In this document: piece after piece, positions 1-8,339 of the stretch | Layout of the letters: each line of letters begins with the position of its first letter | Numbering within the stretch: position 1 is the stretch's first letter | Source of the DNA: Hymenobacter sedentarius | Lineage (GTDB): Bacteria > Bacteroidota > Bacteroidia > Cytophagales > Hymenobacteraceae | Reading direction: 5' to 3' | Assembly: GCF_001507645.1 (NCBI RefSeq) | Contig: NZ_CP013909.1 | Coordinates: 4,030,001-4,094,000, forward strand | DNA length: 64,000 nt | The notes under the pieces: model-generated | Database searches by the model: none | What the model was told of the DNA's origin: nothing | Seen by the model: only the letters and a program-made list of their open reading frames with translations | Program-made: the position numbers and the translations under genes

Positions 1-214
1 CGGTTAATCCATTGGCTTGCAGGGCATCGAACTGCTGCTTCAGCAGCTCGGGGGTTTCGTTGTAGCGCACGTTGGGTGCGGCCTCGCCGGTGCCGCTCTG
101 GCCGCCCCCCGATACGCGCAGGAGCAGATTGGTTTTGGTGCTGGAGGCGTTGCGGGAAATTTTCCAAACGTAGCGCAGGTGCAGCTCGTGGGTGGTCAGG
201 GTCCAGGTTAGCAT
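1..214 (-). CDS. Dipeptide epimerase (enolase superfamily), N-terminal part only
   Basis: The reverse strand encodes 71 residues from an ATG whose complement is at 212-214 before the window edge cuts the gene. The translation contains LHLRYVWKISRNASS and GTGEAAPNVRYNETPE. These resemble the capping domain of L-Ala-D/L-Glu and related dipeptide epimerases of the mandelate racemase/muconate lactonizing family, where an aromatic-rich first strand is followed by a G-x-GE-A-x-P motif. Such enzymes epimerize dipeptides, often from peptidoglycan turnover, in the cytoplasm. No catalytic lysine or metal ligand lies inside the window, so the family is inferred from the N-terminus alone. The substrate is unknown. 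Confidence 0.6.
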   Translation of the reverse strand, partial: MLTWTLTTHELHLRYVWKISRNASSTKTNLLLRVSGGGQSGTGEAAPNVRYNETPELLKQQFDALQANGLT

Positions 215-429
215 GAGGGGGAATGCAGCCGCCATTGGGGCGTGCCCCAAGATGGGGCCAAAAAACCAACCACCTACGTTGTGGCCGGGCAAATCGGACA
301 ACTAAGCCAGCAATTTTAGCCTTTGGCCTAATGGCAAAGGGCAAGCTGGACGGTGAGGCTGAGCTTTGCAGCGTTATAATTCTTCTCCGGTCCATCTAAA
401 CCGCCGAAATCTGCTTCGCACCCACTCCG

Positions 430-816
430 ATAAAAAAACCGCTACTTGCCTCCCTCCTTTTCAGCGCCATGTTGCTGGCCAGCAGCCTCCAGCAGGCAGC
501 TGCCCAGTCCAAAGCCACGGGAGCCCGGGGCTACATCCCGTGGTTTAAGGTGCAGAACCAGGCCATGGTGCTGCAGACTGGCAACCAGTCAAAGCCGTTG
601 AGCCAGGACATCACCCTGCCCAACGGCGTGCGGGTGGAGTACCGCACCCAGTCGGTGGTGCTTACCAGCGGCAAGCGGGTGGTGCTGCAGGAAGGCGACA
701 TGCTAGCCAAGGCCGGCCTCAATATTTACGAGACGGTGGCCGCGGCTACGGGTTGCCAGCAATTCGTGTTCGGCTACGATACCAACTTCACCATTGGCTA
801 CCTACTGTCGCTCTAG
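430..816 (+). CDS. Secreted DUF6799-type protein with an apparent ATA start codon
   Basis: The reading frame gives a classic Sec signal peptide (KKPLLASLLFSA, then an AAAQ cleavage region) only if translation starts at the ATA at 430-432, where an ATG would be expected. The first in-frame ATG (469) falls inside the hydrophobic core and would leave 13 residues without a charged N-terminus. The mature part reads MVLQTGNQSKPLSQDITLPNG and then VVLQEGDMLAKAG. This resembles the short DUF6799 repeat common in Hymenobacter exported proteins, whose function is unknown. The gene is monocistronic and followed by a strong terminator. The true start is uncertain: a rare ATA start, a point mutation or a sequencing error would each explain what is seen. 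Confidence 0.6.
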   Translation: MKKPLLASLLFSAMLLASSLQQAAAQSKATGARGYIPWFKVQNQAMVLQTGNQSKPLSQDITLPNGVRVEYRTQSVVLTSGKRVVLQEGDMLAKAGLNIYETVAAATGCQQFVFGYDTNFTIGYLLSL

Positions 817-836
817 CGCTGCCTTTGGCCTACCCA

Positions 837-870
837 AAACGCCTCGTAATCATTGGTTACGAGGCGTTTT
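837..870 (+). terminator. Rho-independent terminator after the DUF6799 gene
   Basis: AACGCCTCGTAA pairs with TTACGAGGCGTT around a short loop and is followed by TTCGTTTGG. It lies 20 bases after the TAG at 814-816 and upstream of the symporter, so it separates the two transcription units. Confidence 0.75.
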
Positions 871-970
871 CGTTTGGTCTGGCGCCCGCGCTTGGGGCGC
901 CGGCGAGCTTGCTGGCTGGATAATGCCGTTCTTTAGGCCTTCAATCCGTTATCCCGGCCTTTTTAGTTGC

Positions 971-2368
971 ATGACGAAATCTCGCTTACTCCTCGTTGCG
1001 GTTACGCTTTTACTTCTGGCGCTCATTGTCACCGTACTGACCGCCAATAATTTACTTGCGCTGCCCCACGCCGTTCCGGTGGCAGCCCGCTGGCTGGCGC
1101 TGGCGGCCGTGGCCGGTGCCGTGGCCCCTCGCCGCTCGCTCACGCTCTGGATTGTGGTCAGCATGCTGGTCGGCATTGAGCTGGGCCACGATGCGCCCGG
1201 CGTGGCCATGAACCTCAAGGTGCTGAGCGACGCCTTCCTACGGCTGGTAAAAACCATTATTGCGCCGCTGGTTTTTGCGACGCTGGTGGTTGGCATTGCC
1301 GGCCACGCCAACCTCAAGCAAGTGGGCCGCATGGGCCTGAAGGCGTTGGTGTACTTCGAGATTGTCACGACGTTCGCCTTGTTTATTGGGCTGGCGGCCA
1401 TCAACCTCACCAAAGCCGGCGTGGGCATCAGCCAGGCGGGTGTGAAGGAAGAAGCGCTGGCCGCCGCCCCGCCCCAAACCGCGGCAGACATCATCCTGCA
1501 CATCTTCCCCGAAAACATTGCCAAGTCGGTAGCCGAGGGCCAGGTGTTGCAGGTCGTGATTTTTGCCATCCTGTTCGCCATTGGCCTGGCCCTCACCCCC
1601 GAGCGGCCCCGCCGCGTGATGCTGGAATTTTGCGAAAGCCTCTCGGAAGTAATGTTTAAGTTCACCAACGTGGTGATGTACTTCGCGCCGTTGGGCGTGG
1701 GCGGGGCCCTGGCCTACACGGTGGGCAAAATGGGTTTTGCGCCGCTGCTCAACGCCCTGCAACTGCTCCTGACGCTGTACGGGGCCCTGATTGCGTTTGC
1801 CGTGCTGGTGCTGCTGCCGGTGGCTCTCATTGCCCGCCTCCCGCTGCGCCGCTTCCTGGCGGCCGTGGCCGAGCCGGTAAGCATCGCCTTCGCCACCACC
1901 TCCTCGGAGGCGGCATTGCCCCGCGCCATGGAAGCCATGGAATCCATCGGGGTGCCGCGCCGCATTGTGGCCTTCGTGATGCCCACGGGCTACTCTTTTA
2001 ACCTCGACGGCACCACGCTGTACTTGTCCTTGGCGGCGGTGTTTGTAGCCCAGGCCGCGGGCGTGCCGCTCACCTTTGGGCAGCAGTTGCTGATGGTGTT
2101 CACCCTGATGCTCACCAGCAAAGGCGTGGCCGGCGTGCCCCGGGCATCGCTGGTTATTCTGCTGGCCACGGTGGCTTCCTTCAACCTGCCGGCCTGGCCG
2201 GTGTTCATCATCCTGGGCATCGATGCCCTGATGGACATGGCTCGGACCGCCGTGAACGTGCTCGGCAACTGCCTGGCCTCGGCGGTAGTGGCCCGCTGGG
2301 AAGGCGAGTTTATCGATGACTACCACAACCCGGAGCTAACCGCAATAGAAGAGCCTATTTATAAATAG
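971..2368 (+). CDS. Dicarboxylate/amino acid:cation symporter (DctA/GltP, SDF family)
   Basis: This 465-residue inner-membrane protein is about the usual length for sodium/proton-coupled dicarboxylate or glutamate carriers. Family signatures are visible in order: a serine-rich hairpin ATTSSEAALPRAME near residue 307, MPTGYSFNLDGTTLY near 337 (the NMDGT-like substrate/cation motif), the second hairpin TSKGVAGVPRAS, and DMARTAVNVLGN in the last helix. The ATG at 971 starts directly before the first membrane helix; an in-frame extension to 794 would run back over the terminator and the preceding gene and is rejected. The exact substrate (aspartate, glutamate or C4 dicarboxylate) cannot be decided by eye. 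Confidence 0.9.
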   Translation: MTKSRLLLVAVTLLLLALIVTVLTANNLLALPHAVPVAARWLALAAVAGAVAPRRSLTLWIVVSMLVGIELGHDAPGVAMNLKVLSDAFLRLVKTIIAPLVFATLVVGIAGHANLKQVGRMGLKALVYFEIVTTFALFIGLAAINLTKAGVGISQAGVKEEALAAAPPQTAADIILHIFPENIAKSVAEGQVLQVVIFAILFAIGLALTPERPRRVMLEFCESLSEVMFKFTNVVMYFAPLGVGGALAYTVGKMGFAPLLNALQLLLTLYGALIAFAVLVLLPVALIARLPLRRFLAAVAEPVSIAFATTSSEAALPRAMEAMESIGVPRRIVAFVMPTGYSFNLDGTTLYLSLAAVFVAQAAGVPLTFGQQLLMVFTLMLTSKGVAGVPRASLVILLATVASFNLPAWPVFIILGIDALMDMARTAVNVLGNCLASAVVARWEGEFIDDYHNPELTAIEEPIYK

Positions 2369-2450
2369 TCAACTTTTATTTATTGTAATTTTTGAGCAGG
2401 GGAAAGCCCGTAAAGTTGACCTTCCAAATTGCCTACGGTAGCAGGTTTTT

Positions 2451-2481
2451 TTGCTCCGTTCACCGAGAAACAACATGTTTG
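2451..2481 (+). promoter_or_regulatory. Candidate Bacteroidota-type promoter for the lipoprotein at 2599
   Basis: TTG at 2451-2453 (inside a T-rich stretch) is separated by exactly 20 bases from CATGTTTG at 2474-2481, one mismatch from TAnnTTTG. It would give a leader of about 110 nt before the ATG at 2599. This is a pattern match only. Confidence 0.4.
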
Positions 2482-2598
2482 CCACCTATATCAGGTAATT
2501 TAGCTTCTCTTAGCTCAGGTTACATCACATTGGCCGACATTATGGCATTTTTTGAAGCCCTGCTTTCCCTTTACCCTTATTCTCACTAATTTACAGCT

Positions 2599-3258
2599 AT
2601 GAAGCTCACTCGTCAACTCGCCCTGCTGGCACTTGCTCCGGCCCTGCTGGCTGCGCCGGCCTGTGTGTCGGTGAAGTCCATGATGAAAAGCACGCCCACG
2701 GCTAGTATTTCCAAGCGCCTGCCCGCCCTGGAAATCATGGCTGACCAAGGCCCGTTGGCGATGAACGACGGCGCACTGCCCGAGGACCCGCTCAAGCTGT
2801 TTCAACAAGAGTGCCGTGTGAACCTGACGGAGGCCACCGATACCGCGACGTATGGCTACGCCAAGTTGGTGGTGAAGAAAGTGCGCACCGTGCGCACAGG
2901 CCGCGGCTTGCAGGGCCTTCAGGTGCTCACGTTTATGGTGCCGGCCATCCTGGGCATTCCGCTGGAGTGGTACAAGACCACCCTGCAGGCCGAAGTGGAA
3001 GTGAGCGACGCCGCCGGCAACTTGCTGGGCTCCTACGCGGGCACCGGCACCTCCGCCGTGAAGGTGGCCATGTACCACGGCTACTCCCAAACCACCGCTC
3101 CGCGCCTGGCCGACGTCATTGCCCTGCGCGGCGCCATGGCCCAAATTCGGCCCCAGCTCGATACGGCCGCCGCTCGCCTGCGCCCGCTGCTGCTCTCGGG
3201 CGGTACCGTCGAGAACCCCACCCTGCCTTCGTCGTCGGTGGTTACCGGCAGCCGCTAA
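2599..3258 (+). CDS. Predicted lipoprotein of unknown function
   Basis: This is a 219-residue protein. Its N-terminus (MKLTRQLALLALAPALLAAPAC) looks like a lipoprotein signal with Cys22 at the lipobox (AAPAC). The middle contains one hydrophobic stretch (LTFMVPAILGIPLEWY) that may be a membrane helix or buried strand. It is followed by a strand-rich part with conserved-looking Gly and Tyr (SYAGTGTSAVKVAMYHGYS). I do not recognise the family. It stands alone between a symporter and a second unrelated lipoprotein on the same strand, with its own candidate promoter. Envelope location is inferred from the lipobox. Confidence 0.75.
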   Translation: MKLTRQLALLALAPALLAAPACVSVKSMMKSTPTASISKRLPALEIMADQGPLAMNDGALPEDPLKLFQQECRVNLTEATDTATYGYAKLVVKKVRTVRTGRGLQGLQVLTFMVPAILGIPLEWYKTTLQAEVEVSDAAGNLLGSYAGTGTSAVKVAMYHGYSQTTAPRLADVIALRGAMAQIRPQLDTAAARLRPLLLSGGTVENPTLPSSSVVTGSR

Positions 3259-3363
3259 GCCGCTAAGCTCGGGCGGAGCCCTGCCTCAGCTCAATTTTTG
3301 ATACCGTCTGGCCCGTAGTGCCCAGCTTCGGCCCACGGCGGCCGAGGTGGGTGCTACGGGCCT

Positions 3364-3371
3364 TACCTTTG
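3364..3371 (+). promoter_or_regulatory. Consensus -7 box (TACCTTTG) just before the lipoprotein start
   Basis: TACCTTTG matches TAnnTTTG exactly and ends only 7 bases before the ATG at 3379, implying a leaderless or near-leaderless transcript. I see no clear TTG at the expected -33 spacing. Confidence 0.35.
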
Positions 3372-3378
3372 GGCTGCT

Positions 3379-3933
3379 ATGGCTCACCTCCTGCCCTTTC
3401 GAGTTTCTACTGCTTGTTTCCTGACCGTGGCCCTGCTGCTGAGCGGCTGCTGCGCCAACAACGTCTGCAACTGCCAGGACGAGCAGGCGGATGCCATCAA
3501 GCTGCGGTTCTCCCCGCGCTTTGCCACCGCCGACCTCGATACCATTATCATTCAGCGCTCGCCGCTGCCCTACAGCCCCACGACCAAGCCGGAAACGGTC
3601 ACGCTGGTTCGCACGGCGGCCCGGGTCCGCGACAGTGTGGTCATCAACAACACCACGCCGTTTGCCCAGGCCGGCACCGCCAAGCTCAACAAGTACCGCT
3701 ACGTGGTGCAATACCTGGGGCAGGCGCCGCAAAGCAAGCCCGTGCCCACCACGGTGTTGGTTATCGACAGCATCCGGCTGGCCGGCAGCCTCGACGGCAA
3801 TGGCTGCTGCACCTGCTACACCAATACCCAAAAAACAGTTTATGCCACCCGGCCCAAGCGCAACAGCGCGGCGGCCGACAGTGCGTTTGTAATTGACCTC
3901 AAGCAAAAGCCGTACATCGAGCTAGTCAAGTAG
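3379..3933 (+). CDS. Predicted cysteine-rich lipoprotein of unknown function
   Basis: The 184-residue product starts with a hydrophobic signal ending in LLLSGC (lipid-modified Cys24). A Cys cluster (CCANNVCNC) follows at once and a second one (GCCTCY) lies near residue 140. The rest alternates beta-like strands with many Thr and Val residues (RSPLPYSPTTKPETVTLV, TTVLVIDSIRLAGS). The two Cys clusters could form disulfides in the periplasm, but I do not recognise the family. It is co-directional with the GAF-domain gene that begins 75 bases later and could be cotranscribed with it. Confidence 0.7.
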   Translation: MAHLLPFRVSTACFLTVALLLSGCCANNVCNCQDEQADAIKLRFSPRFATADLDTIIIQRSPLPYSPTTKPETVTLVRTAARVRDSVVINNTTPFAQAGTAKLNKYRYVVQYLGQAPQSKPVPTTVLVIDSIRLAGSLDGNGCCTCYTNTQKTVYATRPKRNSAAADSAFVIDLKQKPYIELVK

Positions 3934-4008
3934 TCGCGCCGGAAGTGGCTCGCGTATAGTACCTACCGCGCTGCAACGTTTGGCCGGGAATTCGTGTTTT
4001 TCGTTACC

Positions 4009-6369
4009 ATGCCTGCTGAAACCCCCACTCCGGTAGCCCCGGCGCTGCCCGAGTCGCGCCAAAACGCCGCCCCCTCGCTTTTCCCGTTCCGTTCCACGCT
4101 CAGCCTGGAACCGCTCATTGCCTATTGGCAGGAGCGTGAGCAGTCCACCAATTCCGGGGTGGCCTTACTGGCCCATGCCATTGCCCAGCAGGTAGCGCAG
4201 GAGCCCTGGTGCCGCGGCCCCCTCACCGACCACTCGGTGGTGGAGTGCGGCTGCGACTTGATTGAAACGCTCATGATGGCGGTGTTTCCGCCCGCCTCGT
4301 TTGCCTCCGACATCAGCGGCGTAATTGGGCCGTTTCAGCGGCGCAGCTTCTACTCTACCCGCTTGTTTGAAGCGGTGATGCTCAACAAGGACCGCACCAT
4401 CAAGCAGCCGCTCAACATCGACATGGCGGCCATGGAGCGGCAAATGGGGCTGATGGCCTACCACCTCGTGCTGCACCGCGTGTACGGAGCCGAGCTGCCG
4501 GCCCTGGGCACCATTATTTTCACGGTGCCGGATTACAAAATTGGGCTGTACCGCCACTACGGGGTGGTGTTCAACTCCGACTTTGTGCGGGTAAAAGTGG
4601 TGGGCGAGCCGCCGGTGCTCACGCCCGAGCAGGTGGAAACGCTCATTCACAACCGCCACCGCCCCGAGCTCTGGAGCCAGCTGCTGCCCGCCGAGCACTT
4701 CGAGCTGGAAGGCTTCAACATCATCCAGTTGGTGGATGTGACTGAGCAGGAGATACTGTCGGAGCTGAAGTACGACCTGCTGGAGCGCGACGTACTGCAG
4801 ACCCCGGCCCGTTTCGAGCAGATTCAGGAAAAGCTGCGGGTGCTGTTTGCGGAGCCGGCGCTACAGCTCGGCATCGCGGCCTACGATGAGAAAAAGCGCG
4901 CCTTTGTGGATTTTGGGCGCAAAATCAACCACAGCTTCCTTACCAAGCAGGTGCAGCACCAGTCGGCCAGCAGCAGCTTCCGGCTGATTTACGACCGCCT
5001 CCTGCGCGAGCGTGAGCCCCTGGTAATGAAGGACGTGGCCACGGCCGACATCCCCGAAGACCTGCGCCAGCAAATCTTGGGGCTGGGCATCCATTCCACC
5101 ATCTTGGCGCTGCTGCCCTATGGCAACGACACGGTGGGCCTGCTGGAACTGGGCACGCCCGCGGTGGGCGGGCTCGATGAGTTCGACATGGACAAGGTGG
5201 CCCAATTCATGCCCCTGTTTGCGGTAGCCGTGAAGCGCAACGCCGAGGATTTGCAGGCGCGCGTGCACGCCATTATCCGCGAGAAGTTTACGGCCATTCA
5301 CCCCACCATGGAGTGGCGCTTTATGGACGCGGCCCGCAACCTGCTCGCCGAGCTCGATGCTGGCAACCGCAACGCCGAGATGGAAGCCATTGTGTTTGAG
5401 GACGTGTACCCGCTGCACGGCTCCTGCGACATTCGGGGCAGCAGCACGGCGCGAAACGAAGCCATTCAGGGCGACCTGATTGAGCACCTCACCCTGGCCA
5501 ACAAGGTCCTGAAAAAGGCCTCTGAGTACCAGCACCTGCCCATCCTCGACGAGCTCAAGTTCTATGTGACCAAGAACCTGAAGCGCCTGCACGAGGGCAT
5601 GCTCTCCGGCGATGAAGCCAACATCTACGACTCGCTTACCCGCGAAGTAGAGCCCTTGTTTGAGTACCTGGCCACGCACACGCCGGAGCTGCGCCCCGTC
5701 ATCACGAAGTACTGGGATAATATCGACGACAAGCTTGGCATTCTCTACAAGCGCCGGAAGGACTTTGAAGTGAGCGTGACCACCCTGAACGATGCCGTGA
5801 GTGCCTTCCTCGATGAGGAAGAGTACAAGGCGCAGCACATGTTTCCGCACTACTTCCAGCGCTACAAAACCGATGGCGTGGAGTACAACATCTACGTGGG
5901 CGGCACGCTGGTGGAGAATAAGCCCTTCGACCTGGTTTTCTTGAAAAACCTGCGGCTGTGGCAGCTGCTGACGATGGTGGAAATCACGCGCCGCACCGCC
6001 GCCCTGCGCGATACGCTGCCCGTGCCGCTCGAAACCACGCAGCTCATTCTCATTCACGGCCAGGCCCTGAGCATCCGCTTCCGGCAGGACGAGCGCCAGT
6101 TTGACGTGGACGGGGCCTACAACATCCGCTACGAAATCATCAAGAAGCGCATCGACAAGGCCACCGTGCAAGGCACCGGCGAGCGGCTGACCCAGCCCGG
6201 CACCATTGCCCTGGTGTACGCCCAAACCCGCGAGGCCGTGGAGTACGTCGAGTACATCGACTACCTGCAGGACCGCGGCCTGCTGGAGCCCGGCGTAGAG
6301 GAGCTGGAGCTGGAAGAGCTGCAGGGCGTGAAGGGCCTGCTGGCCCTGCGCGTGCAGGTAAAACTGTAG
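4009..6369 (+). CDS. Large GAF-domain protein conserved in Bacteroidota, function unknown
   Basis: This soluble 786-residue protein lacks a signal peptide or membrane helix. The central part (about residues 270-420) resembles a GAF sensor fold: FRLIYDRLLREREPLVMKDV, ILALLPYGNDTVGLLELG and a helix entering the next domain. The N-terminal and C-terminal parts are long alpha/beta regions without motifs known to me; no kinase, cyclase, GGDEF or HTH signature is visible. I recall similar GAF-annotated proteins from Cytophagia and Flavobacteriia, but no assigned function. The start is taken as the ATG at 4009 (MPAETPTP); a GTG 15 bases upstream is also possible. The gene runs convergent to the PAP2 gene with a 47-base gap and no obvious terminator. 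Confidence 0.6.
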   Translation: MPAETPTPVAPALPESRQNAAPSLFPFRSTLSLEPLIAYWQEREQSTNSGVALLAHAIAQQVAQEPWCRGPLTDHSVVECGCDLIETLMMAVFPPASFASDISGVIGPFQRRSFYSTRLFEAVMLNKDRTIKQPLNIDMAAMERQMGLMAYHLVLHRVYGAELPALGTIIFTVPDYKIGLYRHYGVVFNSDFVRVKVVGEPPVLTPEQVETLIHNRHRPELWSQLLPAEHFELEGFNIIQLVDVTEQEILSELKYDLLERDVLQTPARFEQIQEKLRVLFAEPALQLGIAAYDEKKRAFVDFGRKINHSFLTKQVQHQSASSSFRLIYDRLLREREPLVMKDVATADIPEDLRQQILGLGIHSTILALLPYGNDTVGLLELGTPAVGGLDEFDMDKVAQFMPLFAVAVKRNAEDLQARVHAIIREKFTAIHPTMEWRFMDAARNLLAELDAGNRNAEMEAIVFEDVYPLHGSCDIRGSSTARNEAIQGDLIEHLTLANKVLKKASEYQHLPILDELKFYVTKNLKRLHEGMLSGDEANIYDSLTREVEPLFEYLATHTPELRPVITKYWDNIDDKLGILYKRRKDFEVSVTTLNDAVSAFLDEEEYKAQHMFPHYFQRYKTDGVEYNIYVGGTLVENKPFDLVFLKNLRLWQLLTMVEITRRTAALRDTLPVPLETTQLILIHGQALSIRFRQDERQFDVDGAYNIRYEIIKKRIDKATVQGTGERLTQPGTIALVYAQTREAVEYVEYIDYLQDRGLLEPGVEELELEELQGVKGLLALRVQVKL

Positions 6370-6416
6370 GCTTGGGGGCAACGGTTGGGCCAGCCGCAGG
6401 AAGAAGTGTCTGCGCC

Positions 6417-7100
6417 TTACTCCTTGGCGCCCAACACCACTTCCTCTTCCTTCCAGAACAGCTTGAGCCCGGCCCGGCAGACTACCAGCCAGGCCGCGCC
6501 GCCAGCAAAGCCGGCCAGCACGTCGGTGGCGTAGTGTGCGTGCAGGTACACGCGGGTCAGCCCAATCAGCCCCACCCATATCAGCAGGGGCGCGACCCAG
6601 CCGGGCCGCGCAAAGTGCCGGGCCAGCAGCCATGCCAGGCAGCCGTAGAACGTCATGCCCAGCATGGCGTGCCCGCTGGGAAAGCTCAGGCCCAAGGTGT
6701 GGAGCAGGGCATTGCTGGGCCGCGGCCGCCCGAAGTACCACTTCAGCAACTGGTTGAGCACGATGCCGCCGAACATAGCCAGAACCAGCTCCCAGCCTTC
6801 GCGCGGGTGGCCGGCGCGGCGAATCAGCCAGGGCGCTATGATGCTGGCCGGTAGCAAAAACGGCAGCGCCGCGAAGAAGGTCACGAACCGCACCGGCCCC
6901 GTAAGACCGGGAATGGCGTGCCGCCAGTCGTCGACAATACTGGACGCCCAGTTGTCGAGCGCCATGGAATGGTGCACGAATACGACCCGGGCCAGGTAAA
7001 AAAACACCGCAAACGCTGCCACAAAAAGCACCGCCCCAAACACGATTTCGAGGGTGAGCAGGCCGGCCAGGGCCAGCAAGCGGGAGGTAAAGCGGTTCAT
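6417..7100 (-). CDS. PAP2-family membrane phosphatase
   Basis: This 227-residue membrane protein has about six hydrophobic segments. The three phosphatase motifs are present: KWYFGRPRP (K-x6-RP), FPSGHA (PSGH) and TRVYLHAHYATDV (SR-x5-H-x3-D type, with Thr in place of Ser). The family removes phosphate from lipid pyrophosphates or phosphatidic acid on the outer face of the inner membrane; undecaprenyl-pyrophosphate phosphatase or a phosphatidylglycerophosphate phosphatase role are both possible. The start MNRFTSRL is chosen because upstream codons run into the tRNA terminator region. It is one of two PAP2 genes in this window. Confidence 0.85.
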   Translation of the reverse strand: MNRFTSRLLALAGLLTLEIVFGAVLFVAAFAVFFYLARVVFVHHSMALDNWASSIVDDWRHAIPGLTGPVRFVTFFAALPFLLPASIIAPWLIRRAGHPREGWELVLAMFGGIVLNQLLKWYFGRPRPSNALLHTLGLSFPSGHAMLGMTFYGCLAWLLARHFARPGWVAPLLIWVGLIGLTRVYLHAHYATDVLAGFAGGAAWLVVCRAGLKLFWKEEEVVLGAKE

Positions 7101-7160
7101 AGGCACGTGGGCCGCTAAAATGCGTGGGTGGGTTTTGGTAACCCAAATACGCAAAACCAA

Positions 7161-7189
7161 AAAAGCCAGCCCAATTGGGCTGGCTTTTT
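7161..7189 (-). terminator. Terminator of the tRNA-Leu gene
   Basis: AAAAGCCAGCCC pairs with GGGCTGGCTTTT around AATT, a perfect palindrome with A and T tracts on both sides. On the minus strand it lies 9 bases after the tRNA 3' end, so it should stop the tRNA transcript before the PAP2 gene. Confidence 0.8.
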
Positions 7190-7197
7190 CAAAAACG

Positions 7198-7279
7198 TGC
7201 GCTCGGGGAGACTCGAACTCCCACACCTTGCGGAACTGCCGCCTGAAGACAGCGCGTCTACCAATTTCGCCACAAGCGC
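7198..7279 (-). tRNA. tRNA-Leu (anticodon CAG)
   Basis: The reverse strand folds as a long-variable-arm tRNA. The acceptor stem is GCGCTTG/CGAGCGC with discriminator A at 7198; the D arm contains TGGCGAAATTGGTAGA, typical of leucine tRNAs; the anticodon loop is TTCAGGC with CAG; there is a variable arm, and the T arm is GGGAGTTCGAGTCTCCC. The 3' CCA is not encoded. The leucine identity follows from the anticodon, the class II arm and the A discriminator. Confidence 0.95.
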
Positions 7280-7332
7280 ATGCAGTGGGCAAAAAGCCGC
7301 TCTCCGTTAAGAAGTGCGGCCTTTTGATGGTG

Positions 7333-7364
7333 CAAAGATACAGTCCCATTTTGCAGCCAAACAA
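7333..7364 (-). promoter_or_regulatory. Candidate promoter of tRNA-Leu
   Basis: On the minus strand TATCTTTG (7340 down to 7333) matches TAnnTTTG exactly, with a TTG at 7364-7362 about 21 bases upstream. This would give a 5' precursor leader of roughly 45-50 nt before the tRNA. Confidence 0.4.
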
Positions 7365-7468
7365 CACCCAGCCCAATTTTTTCGCAGCGCCCGGGTGTAT
7401 TGCGCCACCGATAATTGTTTCTCAGTTACTTGCAGAGCCATTTTTTTTCTTCCCTCCCCTCTTTTTAC

Positions 7469-8170
7469 ATGCCCGACCCAATTACTGCCCCACTTCCAGC
7501 CTCTGCGGCCACCGAGCCACTCACGGGGTTCGACCGTGTGGCGTGGTGCTACGATGCCCTCACCGGCCTAGTGTTTGGGCCCACCCTGAAAAAGGCCCAG
7601 CGGGCGGCGCTGGCGGGGTTGCCGGCCGGGTCCCCGCGCGTGCTCATCCTAGGTGGCGGCACGGGCTGGATACTCACGGAGGTGCTGCAGCGCCGGCCCC
7701 AGGCCACAGTGCTCTACCTTGAAGCGTCGCCGAATATGCTGGCCCGCGCCCGCTCCCGGCTCACTCAGGAATGCCCACAAGCAGCTGCCCAGGTAGAGTT
7801 TCGCCACGGTACGCAAGCCGCGCTAGGCCCGATGGAGCAATTCGACGCCATTATCACCTTTTTCGTGCTCGACTGCATTGCGCTTTCCGAGATTGAAACG
7901 GCCCTGGCGCAGCTGCGGGCCGCCCAGCGGCCGGGGGCGCCGTGGCTACTGGCAGATTTTCGCCCGGCGCGGCGGGGCTGGCGCCGGGTGCTGCTCACGC
8001 TCATGTATGCTTTTTTTCGGCTCACGACGGACCTGCAGGCGCGGGAGCTGCCCGATCTGCACCCGGCGTTGGGCCGCCTAGGACTTAGCCCAACGAGCAG
8101 CGCCGTGTTTTTTGGCGGGGCCATGGAAGCTGCAGTTTTTAGGGGGATTGAAGCTATTCCGCAAGGTTGA
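7469..8170 (+). CDS. Class I SAM-dependent methyltransferase
   Basis: This is a 233-residue soluble protein. Motif I is VLILGGGTGWIL (about residue 56), followed by the acidic end of strand 2 (YLEASPNMLARAR), then FDAIITFFVLDCI as motif IV and an LLADFRP strand as motif V. This is the Rossmann-type methyltransferase core; the N-terminal DRVAWCYDALTGLVFG resembles the lead-in of UbiE/COQ5-like enzymes. The substrate is unknown. The start at 7469 is preferred to a frame opening at 7415 because that extension is low-complexity and homologues of this class begin shortly before the DRxAxxYD segment. Confidence 0.8.
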   Translation: MPDPITAPLPASAATEPLTGFDRVAWCYDALTGLVFGPTLKKAQRAALAGLPAGSPRVLILGGGTGWILTEVLQRRPQATVLYLEASPNMLARARSRLTQECPQAAAQVEFRHGTQAALGPMEQFDAIITFFVLDCIALSEIETALAQLRAAQRPGAPWLLADFRPARRGWRRVLLTLMYAFFRLTTDLQARELPDLHPALGRLGLSPTSSAVFFGGAMEAAVFRGIEAIPQG

Positions 8171-8339
8171 TGGCGCAAGCTACTGCAGGCGCTGCAAAGG
8201 GCTGAAACATCAATTTAGCAGTACCGAACCCAATTAATAGCGCACCAACCAAGTTCGTATTGCAGGTTTACAGCAACTTTGTGCGCCTAGCTGGTTCAGC
8301 TTGGTTTTTGAATTCCTCAGTTCGCTATAATTTCTGCTC

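Noticed and set aside
794..970. N-terminal extension of the dicarboxylate symporter
   Set aside because: The extension crosses the terminator at 837-870 and the end of the previous gene; the ATG at 971 directly precedes the first membrane helix.
2392..2589. 65-codon plus-strand frame before the lipoprotein
   Set aside because: It lacks a signal or domain and overlaps the candidate promoter at 2451-2481; it is likely leader sequence.
4861..7146. Very long minus-strand open frame opposite the GAF-domain gene
   Set aside because: It is the antisense shadow of a G+C-rich gene; its composition is His/Gln/Val repeats without any fold, and it overlaps the real PAP2 gene in a different frame.
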